Source: Lachnospiraceae bacterium
GTDB taxonomy: Bacteria; Bacillota; Clostridia; Lachnospirales; Lachnospiraceae
Direction of reading: 5' to 3'
Length of the DNA stretch: 34,411 nucleotides
NCBI GenBank assembly: GCA_022768825.1
Contig: JALEJB010000051.1
Coordinates: 1-34,411 of the forward strand
A model generated the notes under the pieces. The model worked only from the letters and a program-made list of their open reading frames with translations. It was not told where the DNA came from and made no database searches. The position numbers were made by a program, and so were the translations under genes. This document shows, one piece after another, positions 24,156 through 32,534 of this stretch. The first letter of the stretch is position 1, and each line of letters opens with the position of its first letter.

Positions 24156-25766
24156 CTACACCGACTCTGTATTTTCCCCACTGCTCTGCTGTGGCTGATC
24201 CTCTACAGGCTGAGTTTCTGCAGACTGTTCATTTGCAGGCTGTTCCTCCGTCTGCTCCTCCGTCTGCTCTTCCGTCGGATTTTGCGTATCTTCTGTCGGC
24301 GGATTTACCGGCAGATCTTTATACAAACCAAACTGCGCATCTCCCTCCACGACATACAATGCGCGTGTTCTCGATGCAGAAAGATATGCATTCTTTTTTG
24401 TGTTTTTGGTTGGATTTTTCACCGTATAAGTGACCTTATACTTACCAAGTTCTGTTAGTTTAAAGCTCTTGCCCGGTTTGAGAGTAGCCTTTACACCGTT
24501 TGGCTTTACGACTGTGATCACGACCCGATCATCCAGTTTTGTGCCGCAAGACAACGACGCATCTACATCGGACATCAAAGCTTCAAAACTTACCGTACTT
24601 GCCTTCTGACCGACTGCCAGTGCAGCCCAATCATATTCCGATTTCAAAATCGGCTTAGAGGAATCAACTACCGTGACAGTCTGTATTTTTGTTGTAACCT
24701 TTTTATTGGTAGGATTCGTCACTGTATATTTTATTTTATATGTACCCACTTTTTCAAAAGTAAATTCCTCTTTTTTATAAGTATGATACTCTTTGGTACC
24801 CGGTTTTTTAATCGATATCTTTATCTTTTTGGTCAAATTCGTGCCCTGAATGTTATTTGCAGTGATACCTGCTTTCACATTGTAAGACGAATTATAAGGT
24901 CTTCTGAGTTCACCTTTTATACCTTTAATATATGCTTTTTTCGTATCACGAACCTTATATACGACAGACAAAGATGCGGTTCTGCCCCAGGAATCAACAA
25001 CCGAATAGGTAATTGGATAATCGCCTTCCTTCTTCATGTTGACTTTTCCGGTCATTTTCACCCAGTCCGTACAATCAAATCCACCGGAATCCTTGCAGGT
25101 CATATTACCGGTTCCAAATTTTTTCCCAAGCACAAGCACTTTCTTACTCACAGTAATCACCGGTTTATTTTTATTCGTCTGATATGGATTCATTGGATCC
25201 GGATCCGTCGGATCCCATCCTCTCAAACCGCCTGTCGTTGTAGCCGGAAAATTTGGCTTGCTGAACGGATCATCTTTTTCCGTGCCATAAAAAATAATGA
25301 CTGTCGTGCCAATCGGACAATTGTCATAGATCCATTTGCTAGCAGCGGTTGTCAACCTTGTGCAGCCGTGTGACGCAGTAGTTCCCAAACGATTATACTG
25401 GGTATAAGACTGTGAATCGGGCGTCTGCTGATGATACCATACCGAATGAAACAGGAAAGATCCTGTAATACGGGTACAATACTGACCATAGCTTGGTCCA
25501 TCTAATGTCCACCAGCGATACTTCGCCTGTGTCTGAAATGTTCCGATCGGAGTTGCATATCCTGTAGAACATACAAATGCCGTATATGGAGTACCATCTT
25601 GTTTGTATACAGTTACAACATTTGTGCCTTTATTTATCTTCAGGTAATATTCTCCAACTGCTGCTTTCGCAGTCATTGGTTGGGGAATTATTCCGGCAAA
25701 AATCATAACAGCCAGCAATAATGCAATCACTCGTTTGAATTTTTGCGTTTTCAATGTGTTTCTCAT
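24156..25766 (-). CDS. Secreted L,D-transpeptidase (YkuD) with Ig-like repeats and an acidic tail
   Basis: GGGAGG five bases before the ATG at 25766 sets the start, giving 536 residues. A signal peptide (KRVIALLLAVMIFAGI, cut near AKA-AV) precedes a YkuD domain with GTFQTQ, a conserved FHSVWYH, and the catalytic SHGCTRL (Cys135). Such enzymes make 3-3 cross-links or attach proteins to peptidoglycan. Three Ig-like/DUF5011-type repeats follow (about 195-470), each with a GDYPITYSV or GTYKIKYTVTNPT strand. The end is a Pro/Glu/Gln-rich tail with TEEQ repeats. No transmembrane anchor or LPxTG is present. It is the first gene of the operon ending in cheR. Confidence 0.94.
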   Translation of the reverse strand: MRNTLKTQKFKRVIALLLAVMIFAGIIPQPMTAKAAVGEYYLKINKGTNVVTVYKQDGTPYTAFVCSTGYATPIGTFQTQAKYRWWTLDGPSYGQYCTRITGSFLFHSVWYHQQTPDSQSYTQYNRLGTTASHGCTRLTTAASKWIYDNCPIGTTVIIFYGTEKDDPFSKPNFPATTTGGLRGWDPTDPDPMNPYQTNKNKPVITVSKKVLVLGKKFGTGNMTCKDSGGFDCTDWVKMTGKVNMKKEGDYPITYSVVDSWGRTASLSVVYKVRDTKKAYIKGIKGELRRPYNSSYNVKAGITANNIQGTNLTKKIKISIKKPGTKEYHTYKKEEFTFEKVGTYKIKYTVTNPTNKKVTTKIQTVTVVDSSKPILKSEYDWAALAVGQKASTVSFEALMSDVDASLSCGTKLDDRVVITVVKPNGVKATLKPGKSFKLTELGKYKVTYTVKNPTKNTKKNAYLSASRTRALYVVEGDAQFGLYKDLPVNPPTEDTQNPTEEQTEEQTEEQPANEQSAETQPVEDQPQQSSGENTESV

Positions 25767-25804
25767 AACAACCTCCCAGTCCATTTTTTTTGCATATATT
25801 TTAG

Positions 25805-25833
25805 ATGTTACCTCGAAATTCCAATTTCGTCAA
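25805..25833 (-). promoter_or_regulatory. Promoter of the LD-transpeptidase operon with a palindrome in its spacer
   Basis: On the minus strand TTGACG, a 17-base spacer and TAACAT. The perfect palindrome CGAAATT-CC-AATTTCG (25814-25829) fills most of the spacer and touches the -35 box, where a repressor would block RNA polymerase. No regulator is proven. Confidence 0.65.
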
Positions 25834-25884
25834 GTTTTAGTCATAATTCCGAAATGTTCCTGCACAAATCGAAAAAAGTGGGAT

Positions 25885-25957
25885 AAAAAAAGACTGTCTA
25901 GAATACAATCCGGCTGGGAAGTGGTTGTGCCTTCTTATATTCCTAACAGTCTTTTAT
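25885..25957 (-). terminator. Long intrinsic terminator of the Na+-decarboxylase operon
   Basis: AAAAGACTGT pairs with ACAGTCTTTT at the base, extended by TAGAATA against TATTCCTA with a bulge. The minus strand ends in TTTTTTT. The large loop contains a small inner hairpin (GAAG...CTTC). It lies about 17 bases after the oadA stop codon. Confidence 0.75.
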
Positions 25958-25974
25958 AGCATATTTAGATTGGA

Positions 25975-27387
25975 TTATACAGGATAAGCCTTGTTCTTCT
26001 CATCTGCCAGTGCCGGGTCTACTCCGGTCTGCTGTGCCTGACGATATTTGAAGAATTCTGTTGCAACCTGTGGGAACAAAGCATAGCTTAATACATCCTC
26101 ATCCTGCTGTTTCCACTGCTTCATTTCCGCTTCGATCTTATCGAGCTCCGGCTCTAACAGATCCGCATATCTGCATGTGATCGCATTCTTCTTATCCTCT
26201 CCGAGAACCTTATCAACCACTTCCGGGTTGAACGTTTTTACGGTCTGTCCGTATTTTCCGAGTAATACGTCCTTGGTCTCTTTCGTAGCAACCTTGTAAC
26301 GCTCGCCCATCAACACATTAAATACTGCCTGTGTTCCGACAATCTGTGAAGAAGGTGTAACGAGTGGCGGCTCACCGAGATCCTTACGTACACGAGGAAT
26401 CTCCTCTAATACTTCCATATATTTATCTTCGGCATTTTGCTCTTTCAACTGAGATACCATATTGGAAAGCATTCCGCCCGGAACCTGATACAACAGGGTC
26501 TGGATATCTACTCCGAGAACCTTTGGATTCAACAGACCGGACTGAATCGCTTCTTCACGCATCGGGCGGAAGTAATCAGCGATTTCTTTGAGTAACATCT
26601 GGTCGAATCCAGGATCAAATGCTGTTCCTTTGAATGCCTCAGCCATAACCTCAGTCGCCGGCTGGCTGGTTCCAAGCGCAAACGGAGACATTGCGGTATC
26701 AATGATATCACATCCTGCTTCTACCGCTTTCATATATGTCATAGAAGCAACACCGGAAGTATAGTGGGTATGAAGCTCGATTGGAATCTCAACCGTCTCC
26801 TTCATCGCTTTGATCAGCTCTTCTGCCTTATATGGGGTCAAAAGTCCTGCCATATCTTTGATACACAAAGAATTGGCTCCCATCTCCTGAACCTTCTTTG
26901 CCATATCGGTCCAATACTCTAAGGTATAAGCATCACCAAGCGTATAGCTCAGTGCCACCTGGGCATGTCCACCCTCTTTATTTGTAGCGGTAACTGCTGT
27001 CTGAAGGTTTCTCAAATCGTTTAAGCAGTCAAAAATACGGATGATATCAATTCCGTTTGCAATTGATTTCTGAACAAAATATTCTACCACATCATCCGCA
27101 TACGGACGATATCCCAAGATATTCTGTCCACGGAATAACATCTGTAATTTGGTTTTTTTGAATCCGGCTTTTAATTTTCTCAGACGCTCCCACGGATCCT
27201 CTTTCAAGAATCGTAAAGAAGCATCAAATGTCGCGCCACCCCAGCACTCTACTGCATGATAACCTACCTGATCCATTTTATCAATGATAGGAAGCATCTG
27301 CTCAGTTGTCATTCTGGTAGCGATCAAAGACTGATGTGCATCACGCAAAACAGTCTCTGTAATTTTTATTGGTTTCTGTTCTGACAT
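25975..27387 (-). CDS. oadA: Oxaloacetate decarboxylase/pyruvate carboxylase-type carboxyltransferase subunit (OadA/PycB-like), no biotin domain
   Basis: The 470-residue HMGL-like TIM barrel transfers a carboxyl group between oxaloacetate/pyruvate and biotin. Motifs seen are TVLRDAHQSLIATRM (metal-binding Asp), ECWGGATFDASLRFL, the likely carbamylated lysine in LCIKDMAGL, and ELHTHYTSG (metal His pair). The PYC_OADA conserved domain follows. Full-length OadA carries a biotinyl domain at its C terminus, but this protein stops before it; a separate biotin carrier is encoded in the operon. GGAGG is 12 bases before the start. It could also be the 5S subunit of a transcarboxylase. The acyl donor is inferred, not shown. 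Confidence 0.92.
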   Translation of the reverse strand: MSEQKPIKITETVLRDAHQSLIATRMTTEQMLPIIDKMDQVGYHAVECWGGATFDASLRFLKEDPWERLRKLKAGFKKTKLQMLFRGQNILGYRPYADDVVEYFVQKSIANGIDIIRIFDCLNDLRNLQTAVTATNKEGGHAQVALSYTLGDAYTLEYWTDMAKKVQEMGANSLCIKDMAGLLTPYKAEELIKAMKETVEIPIELHTHYTSGVASMTYMKAVEAGCDIIDTAMSPFALGTSQPATEVMAEAFKGTAFDPGFDQMLLKEIADYFRPMREEAIQSGLLNPKVLGVDIQTLLYQVPGGMLSNMVSQLKEQNAEDKYMEVLEEIPRVRKDLGEPPLVTPSSQIVGTQAVFNVLMGERYKVATKETKDVLLGKYGQTVKTFNPEVVDKVLGEDKKNAITCRYADLLEPELDKIEAEMKQWKQQDEDVLSYALFPQVATEFFKYRQAQQTGVDPALADEKNKAYPV

Positions 27388-27408
27388 CTTTCTTTCAATC
27401 CTCCAATC

Positions 27409-28557
27409 TTAAATTCCGAAAATAGCCATAAATGTTCCGGCTGCTACTGCAGTACCGATTACTCCGGCAACATTAGGTCCCATTGCATGCATAAGCAGGA
27501 AGTTTGTAGGATCTTCTTCCGCACCAACTTTTTGCGATACACGTGCTGCCATCGGAACAGCAGACACACCGGCAGATCCGATCAATGGATTGATCTTTCC
27601 ATGTGTGATCACGCAAAGCAGCTTTCCGAGAAGAACACCTGCTGCAGTACCGAATGCGAATGCGATCAATCCTAATGCAACGATCTTTAATGTGCTGAAA
27701 TTCAAAAATGCCTCTGCACTGGTAGATGCACCTACGGAAGTACCAAGTAAGATAACAACGATATACATCAGTGCATTGGAAGCGGTCTCCTGTAACTGAC
27801 GGACAACACCTGACTCACGGAACAGGTTACCGAGCATCAGCATACCAACAAGCGGAGCTGTGGTAGGAAGAACCAGACATACAACGATCGTAACGATGAT
27901 CGGGAATAAGATCTTCTCCAATTTACTTACAGGTCGTAAGTTCTTCATCTTGATCGAACGCTCTTTTTTGGTCGTCAATGCCTTCATGATCGGCGGCTGA
28001 ATAATTGGTACCAACGACATATAAGAATATGCTGCCACCGCGATCGGTCCCATGAGTCCGGTCTGTCCCAGTTTTCCCGCCAGGAAAATAGAGGTCGGAC
28101 CGTCCGCACCACCGATAATTGAGATAGCGGCTGCGGCTTTGTCGTTAAATCCAAAGAAAATTGCCATAAAATATGCAACATAAATTCCGAACTGTGCCGC
28201 TGCTCCAAGCAGGAAGCTGATCGGATTCGCGATCAACGGTCCGAAATCAGTCATCGCTCCTACACCAAGGAAGATCAGTGAAGGAAGGATTGACCACTCG
28301 TCTAACTGATAAAAGTAATAAAGTAATCCACCTACGCCATTGCTTGTCTGCTCCGGAGATGCCATGATATCCGGATAAATATTTACAAGCAGCATACCAA
28401 AAGCGATCGGAACCAACAATAATGGCTCATACTCTTTTTTAATTGCCAGATAAAGGAATACACAGGCAACCAAAATCATCAGGTAATTGCCCCATGTCAG
28501 ATTGAAGAACGCAGTCTGGTGGATGAGATTACTCATTGTTTCTACAACGTAACTCAT
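27409..28557 (-). CDS. oadB: Sodium-ion-translocating decarboxylase beta subunit OadB/MmdB
   Basis: The 382-residue membrane protein has about ten helices. It contains the diagnostic IIGGADGPTSIFLAGKL loop with the Na+-coupling aspartate, and NPLIGSAGVSAVPMAARVSQ near the C terminus. It decarboxylates carboxybiotin and pumps Na+ out of the cell. GGAGG six bases before the ATG supports the start. It lies 21 bases before oadA and 17 after the biotin carrier gene. The same beta subunit serves oxaloacetate, methylmalonyl-CoA, malonate and glutaconyl-CoA systems, so it does not identify the substrate. Confidence 0.97.
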   Translation of the reverse strand: MSYVVETMSNLIHQTAFFNLTWGNYLMILVACVFLYLAIKKEYEPLLLVPIAFGMLLVNIYPDIMASPEQTSNGVGGLLYYFYQLDEWSILPSLIFLGVGAMTDFGPLIANPISFLLGAAAQFGIYVAYFMAIFFGFNDKAAAAISIIGGADGPTSIFLAGKLGQTGLMGPIAVAAYSYMSLVPIIQPPIMKALTTKKERSIKMKNLRPVSKLEKILFPIIVTIVVCLVLPTTAPLVGMLMLGNLFRESGVVRQLQETASNALMYIVVILLGTSVGASTSAEAFLNFSTLKIVALGLIAFAFGTAAGVLLGKLLCVITHGKINPLIGSAGVSAVPMAARVSQKVGAEEDPTNFLLMHAMGPNVAGVIGTAVAAGTFMAIFGI

Positions 28558-28574
28558 ACAAAACCTCCTGTTTT

Positions 28575-28940
28575 CTAGTTCATGGTAGCAAGTACTGAGC
28601 CAACCTCTACGCTGTCACCCTTGGCAACATCGATACTGGCGATCGTTCCATCCTGTGGTGCAACAACAGGTGTCTCCATTTTCATTACCTCTAATACCAC
28701 TACGGTATCACCTTTTTTCACTGCCTGTCCTACAGCAGCATCTACTGAGAATACCTTTCCGGCTGCCTGTGCATCGATCACAACAGATCCTTTTCCGCCT
28801 GCAGGTGCTGCTGCTTTTGCAGGAGCTGCTGCTACCGGTGCTGCCTTTTTTGGAGCTGCGGGAGCTGCTGCGCCGGCACCGCCTTCTTCAACAGTAACAT
28901 CATAAACATTGCCGTTTACTGTAATTGTATAATTCTTCAT
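28575..28940 (-). CDS. Biotin carboxyl carrier protein of the decarboxylase
   Basis: The 121-residue protein has a short N-terminal strand region (MKNYTITVNGNVYDVTVEEG), then an Ala/Pro/Lys-rich flexible linker of about 30 residues. The biotinyl domain follows, with the biotinylation motif EVMKMETPV (Lys87). It shuttles CO2 between the carboxyltransferase subunit(s) and the OadB pump. This matches MmdC/GcdC-type stand-alone carriers. GGAGG nine bases before the ATG supports the start. The same region read in reverse gives an unrelated open frame because of the repetitive Ala codons; that is a shadow. Confidence 0.96.
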   Translation of the reverse strand: MKNYTITVNGNVYDVTVEEGGAGAAAPAAPKKAAPVAAAPAKAAAPAGGKGSVVIDAQAAGKVFSVDAAVGQAVKKGDTVVVLEVMKMETPVVAPQDGTIASIDVAKGDSVEVGSVLATMN

Positions 28941-28975
28941 GATAATTATCCTCCTAATTTCTACACTCGCACATA

Positions 28976-29704
28976 TTAACGTCTCTTAATTGAACGAACC
29001 ACAAAGTCATCCGTTGTCTGTCCTGTTGCTGCCGCGATTGCCGCTGCAATGACAGCTACCAGTTCCAACTCGTCTCCGGTCTGTTCTTCTCTCTGCTGGA
29101 TCTGTTCTACCACCTGATCGGTAACCGGCGTCTGTTTCTTCTCTTCCGCCTTCTTCTGTGCTTTATTGATCAGGGTAAAGCAGCTGATGATCAGGCTGAT
29201 TACAATCAGCATCAAAAATACAGTAAAAAGTCCCATCAGGGTATTCATTCCGGCCTTTGCCATCGTCTCACCCAGGGTATATACCTTATCAATGGTTGCG
29301 TCTGTCGGTCCTGCTTCGATATTGTCAGCTTCATATACCAACGTAAGAGTCACATCGCGCTCTGAAAACTGACAGGTCTGTGCGACTGTCAGTGTGTCAT
29401 TTGACTCGACCACCTCTGTATCCGTAAAGTCAACAAAGCTTCCGACCTCGTGCATGATATCAGACCACTGTGTGATCATGTTCACATACGGACCATAAAG
29501 TACCGAAGTATCTGACAACATCTGCTGCAGCTCGTCTTCCGGGATCTGAATCAGATTTGTCATCAATGCCTGATTCGTCATAGCAAGCTCATCACCGGTA
29601 TAGCCCTGATATGTTTTCGTTTCTTTGCCACAGCCACATACGCTCATGATGATCACAAGACACAAACTGACGATGAGACCGAATTTCTTATTCATTTTCG
29701 TCAT
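28976..29704 (-). CDS. OadG-like gamma subunit with an N-terminal extracytoplasmic domain
   Basis: The start at ATG 29704 is supported by AGAGG eight bases before it; the track's start is a GTG three codons earlier. The 242 residues have an N-terminal export segment (about 8-24) ending in SVCGCG. That is a possible but atypical lipobox. About 120 residues outside the cell follow, then a second membrane helix (about 154-179) of OadG type and a cytoplasmic tail. The last residues (AAAIAAATGQTTDDFVVRSIKRR) are the conserved OadG C-terminal pattern. Gamma subunits assemble the pump and bind Zn. Classical OadG has about 80-120 residues, so the extracytoplasmic domain is an addition; it is reminiscent of DUF3887. 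Confidence 0.85.
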   Translation of the reverse strand: MTKMNKKFGLIVSLCLVIIMSVCGCGKETKTYQGYTGDELAMTNQALMTNLIQIPEDELQQMLSDTSVLYGPYVNMITQWSDIMHEVGSFVDFTDTEVVESNDTLTVAQTCQFSERDVTLTLVYEADNIEAGPTDATIDKVYTLGETMAKAGMNTLMGLFTVFLMLIVISLIISCFTLINKAQKKAEEKKQTPVTDQVVEQIQQREEQTGDELELVAVIAAAIAAATGQTTDDFVVRSIKRR

Positions 29705-29716
29705 ATTCGTCACCTC

Positions 29717-31153
29717 TTATTTTGAGCCATGTTTCTTATATGGCTGTTCTACATTTTTGGTAAACAGCATCTCAAATGCAGCAATTAAATATTTTCTTGT
29801 ATCGGCCGCAGCAACAATGCGATCTACATAGCCGCGTCTTGCAGCCGTCTTCACATCGTTCTGAAGTTCGTCATATGCTTTCGCTTTCTCAGCGATCACA
29901 TCTGCCGACGCATCCGGATACATGATACCTGCTGCTAATTTTGCATCCATCATACCAATCTTTGCATCCGGCCATGCATATACCAAATCTGCGCCCAATG
30001 ATTTTGCATTCATCATCGCATAAGCGCTTCCCAATGCCTGTCCGGTGATCACATTCACCTTCGGAACAGTTGCATTTGCAAAAGCAGCCGTCATGCGGGC
30101 AAGTGCCTTCGGAAGATTCTTTTCCGCACATTTGCATGCCTTGAAACCGGTCGTATTTGTAAGAGAAACCACAGGAATCTCAAACGCATCACAGAATGAG
30201 ATAAAGTCAGCAGCCTTATTGCATCCTCTTGCAGAAAGAACCGCATCAAACTCTTCTGTCTTTTTCCCTTCTGCATCGTAAAGCTCTGTTGCATTGGCAA
30301 CGGCACCGATGGTCATACCGTTTAATTTAATAAAACCGGTCACCATATCCTTTGCGAACGCACGCTTCGTCTCAACAAAGATGTGATCATCCGAAATCTC
30401 ACTCAGCACATATCTCGGATCACCCTTCATCGTATCAACGCTTAGCGCCGCGCGATTCAGATCATCGCTGCAGTCATCCACACAGCCGGCCTGTGCATTG
30501 TTGCTTGGAAGAATCGTAATCAGCTCACGGATCTGAGCCAGGATTTCTTCTGCTGTTCCGACACCATCAATGGTTCCGGCTTCTGTGCTCTGGAATTCGG
30601 CTGAAGCTGTATCACATTTCTGTGTATTGTTTTCCGGAATCGCATTTGGTGAATTGACAAAAATCTTTGCGTTTTCTGCCTCTGCAAATGTAAAATCGGA
30701 AAGTGCGGATACCACAGAAAGTCCGCCTCCGCAGTTGCCAAAAACAGCACTGATCTGCGGAACAACGCCGGATGCCATGGACTGTTTTGCGTATAGTGTT
30801 GCAAATGCCTCAAGCGCATCTACAGACTCCTGTAAACGGATTCCGGCACAATCGATCAATCCGACGATCGGTGCCCCCATCTTTACCGCCATATCGTACA
30901 ATCCTGCGATCTTCTTTGCATGCATCTCGCCGATCGTACCACCTAAAACCGAAGCATCCTGACTGTATACAAATACAAGATTTCCATCAACCAGTCCGTG
31001 CCCGATTATGACACCATCTGAAGGAGTATCCGTATTCGCCAAATCAAAATCAGTACTTCTTGCAGTTACGAGAGAGCCAATTTCCATAAAGCTGTTCTCG
31101 TCGACTAACCCGGCAATACGCTTCATTGCCAGATTATCCTTACTATTACTCAT
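29717..31153 (-). CDS. mmdA: Acyl-CoA carboxyltransferase subunit (MmdA/PccB family)
   Basis: The 478-residue protein has the two crotonase-like halves of the biotin-dependent acyl-CoA carboxyltransferase family. The N half has VFVYSQDASVLGGTIGEMHAKKI, GLIDCAGIRLQESV and VFGNCGGGLSVVSALSDF. The C half has ALGSAYAMMNAKSLGADLVYAWPDAKIGMM. MmdA of Na+-pumping methylmalonyl-CoA decarboxylase is the closest role, given the neighbouring beta, gamma and carrier genes, though glutaconyl- or other acyl-CoA substrates are possible. It is shorter than usual MmdA (about 510) and cysteine-rich in the middle (CVDDCSDD, FKACKCAEK). GGAGG seven bases before the ATG supports the start. It is the first gene of the operon. 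Confidence 0.9.
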   Translation of the reverse strand: MSNSKDNLAMKRIAGLVDENSFMEIGSLVTARSTDFDLANTDTPSDGVIIGHGLVDGNLVFVYSQDASVLGGTIGEMHAKKIAGLYDMAVKMGAPIVGLIDCAGIRLQESVDALEAFATLYAKQSMASGVVPQISAVFGNCGGGLSVVSALSDFTFAEAENAKIFVNSPNAIPENNTQKCDTASAEFQSTEAGTIDGVGTAEEILAQIRELITILPSNNAQAGCVDDCSDDLNRAALSVDTMKGDPRYVLSEISDDHIFVETKRAFAKDMVTGFIKLNGMTIGAVANATELYDAEGKKTEEFDAVLSARGCNKAADFISFCDAFEIPVVSLTNTTGFKACKCAEKNLPKALARMTAAFANATVPKVNVITGQALGSAYAMMNAKSLGADLVYAWPDAKIGMMDAKLAAGIMYPDASADVIAEKAKAYDELQNDVKTAARRGYVDRIVAAADTRKYLIAAFEMLFTKNVEQPYKKHGSK

Positions 31154-31217
31154 CTTTCTACCTCCATATATATTTTGATTGCTTAAATTTTAACAAAGCA
31201 AAATTTTCGCTTATTAT

Positions 31218-31246
31218 ATTATAGTCCAGTTACAATACATTTACAA
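31218..31246 (-). promoter_or_regulatory. Promoter of the mmdA-oadA operon
   Basis: On the minus strand TTGTAA, a 17-base spacer and a perfect TATAAT, with the -10 about 65 bases upstream of the mmdA start. Confidence 0.8.
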
Positions 31247-31403
31247 GAAATTTTTGTTAATTTTTTCACTATGTTTTACAAAAACTACCTATAAATTCTC
31301 ATAATAATTCTAATAGACTTTTTTTTCTAAGTCTGCTAGAATTCTACTTAATGTGGTTTTACATTTGAAAATCACAGAACAATCAAAACAAAGGAGTAAA
31401 ACA

Positions 31404-32477
31404 ATGAAAAAGAGAAGCGGAAATCTTGATCTGATGAAATTTCTTTTTTCATTAATGATCATTTTTTTTCATGGAAAAAATTTAGCTACTACCGAGTCCT
31501 ATCTTTTTCCCGGCGGAAGTATTGCGGTAGAATTTTTCTTCGTTGTATCGGGGGTACTAATGGCCCGTGCCGCATGCACCTATCAAATGCAGGATAATCT
31601 TGGAAAAGACACGTTTGTATTTATGAAACATAAAATCAGCGGACTGATGCCCAATTACTACATTGCTTTTGTGATCGCTTTTGTTGTGCTTCACCGCAAT
31701 GTAAGAAGCCTGTCGGTGATCTTCCGTGATCTTGTTTCCTCCGTTTGGGAATTATTGCTCGTCATCAACACAGGTCTTCGCCCGTCACGGAGTGTTTGCA
31801 ACGGACCTGTCTGGTATATGTCAGCCATGCTGCTTGCCATGTGCATCATCTGGCCGATCATGAGAAAATACAAAAACACATTTTTTTATGTCATTGCTCC
31901 GATTTCTGCGTTATTCCTTATGGGAATCACTTTCCAGAACTGGACAAGTTTTGGCGGTCAATCCATTTGGCGCGGATATATGTCCAAAGGAACCATTCGT
32001 GCTTTCATGGGATTACTGTTAGGCTGTGTCTGCTATAAGATTGCGGAATATCTGAAACAGCAAAAATTTACAATCCTCTCACGAATTCTATTCTCAATCG
32101 TAGAGTTTGTGGGTTATGTCAGCATCTTCGTTGTAAGCTTTATTGCGGGCAGAGGACAGATGGACTGGTTTGAGCTGATCGTTCTCGCAATCTGTATCAC
32201 TATCACCTATTCCAATATCAGTATCTGGTCAGATTGGTTCAGTCATCCGTTCTTTAACTGGTTAGGTGTGTTCAGCTACTCACTGTATTTAGGTCATGGT
32301 TACTGGTCAAATTGTATGGTTGATCTGTTCCCTACACTGAACTACTGGAGTCGTATCCCATACTATCTTTTGATCTCATTTGCCACCGGTCTTTTCATCC
32401 ATTATTCTTCGCTTGGACTTCGTCGGATCTGGAAATCAAAAGGTCCTCAAATGAAAAAACTGTTTGTAAACGATTAA
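31404..32477 (+). CDS. Membrane acyltransferase, acyltransferase 3 family
   Basis: AAAGGAG seven bases before the ATG at 31404 sets the start (MKKRSGNLDLMKFLFSLMIIFFHG), 51 bases inside the track's ORF. The 357-residue protein has about ten membrane helices. The family pattern is visible: an N-terminal helix ending in the catalytic-type FFHG, the segment GGSIAVEFFFVVSGVLMARA, and NGPVWYMSAMLL. Members O-acetylate or otherwise acylate exported sugars, exopolysaccharide or teichoic acids. There are no sugar-polymer genes beside it, so the substrate is unknown. It stands alone on the plus strand and ends at a strong terminator. Confidence 0.9.
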   Translation: MKKRSGNLDLMKFLFSLMIIFFHGKNLATTESYLFPGGSIAVEFFFVVSGVLMARAACTYQMQDNLGKDTFVFMKHKISGLMPNYYIAFVIAFVVLHRNVRSLSVIFRDLVSSVWELLLVINTGLRPSRSVCNGPVWYMSAMLLAMCIIWPIMRKYKNTFFYVIAPISALFLMGITFQNWTSFGGQSIWRGYMSKGTIRAFMGLLLGCVCYKIAEYLKQQKFTILSRILFSIVEFVGYVSIFVVSFIAGRGQMDWFELIVLAICITITYSNISIWSDWFSHPFFNWLGVFSYSLYLGHGYWSNCMVDLFPTLNYWSRIPYYLLISFATGLFIHYSSLGLRRIWKSKGPQMKKLFVND

Positions 32478-32483
32478 ATTCAG

Positions 32484-32534
32484 ATTCATTTTTTTGAGCA
32501 GATTCTTGTAAATCAGGAATCTGCTCATTTTTTA
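32484..32534. terminator. Bidirectional intrinsic terminator between the acyltransferase and the DD-carboxypeptidase
   Basis: GAGCAGATTC and GAATCTGCTC (32496-32526) form a perfect ten-pair stem with an 11-base loop. T runs flank both sides (CATTTTTTT before, ATTTTTTAA after). The plus strand gets a good U tract; the minus strand is A-rich there, so it works mainly for the acyltransferase gene. Confidence 0.85.

Noticed and set aside
24229-24290. Repeated CTCCGTCTGCTC units as a possible CRISPR or tandem repeat array
   Set aside because: They are in-frame codons for the TEEQ tail of the LD-transpeptidase, with no spacers of unique sequence.
24783-25373. 196-residue plus-strand ORF opposite the LD-transpeptidase
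   Set aside because: Shadow of a clear secreted enzyme; composition rich in His, Arg and Ile as expected from antisense translation.
28582-28905. 107-residue Ala/Thr/Phe-rich ORF opposite the biotin carrier
   Set aside because: Low-complexity antisense reading of the Ala/Pro linker, not a protein gene.
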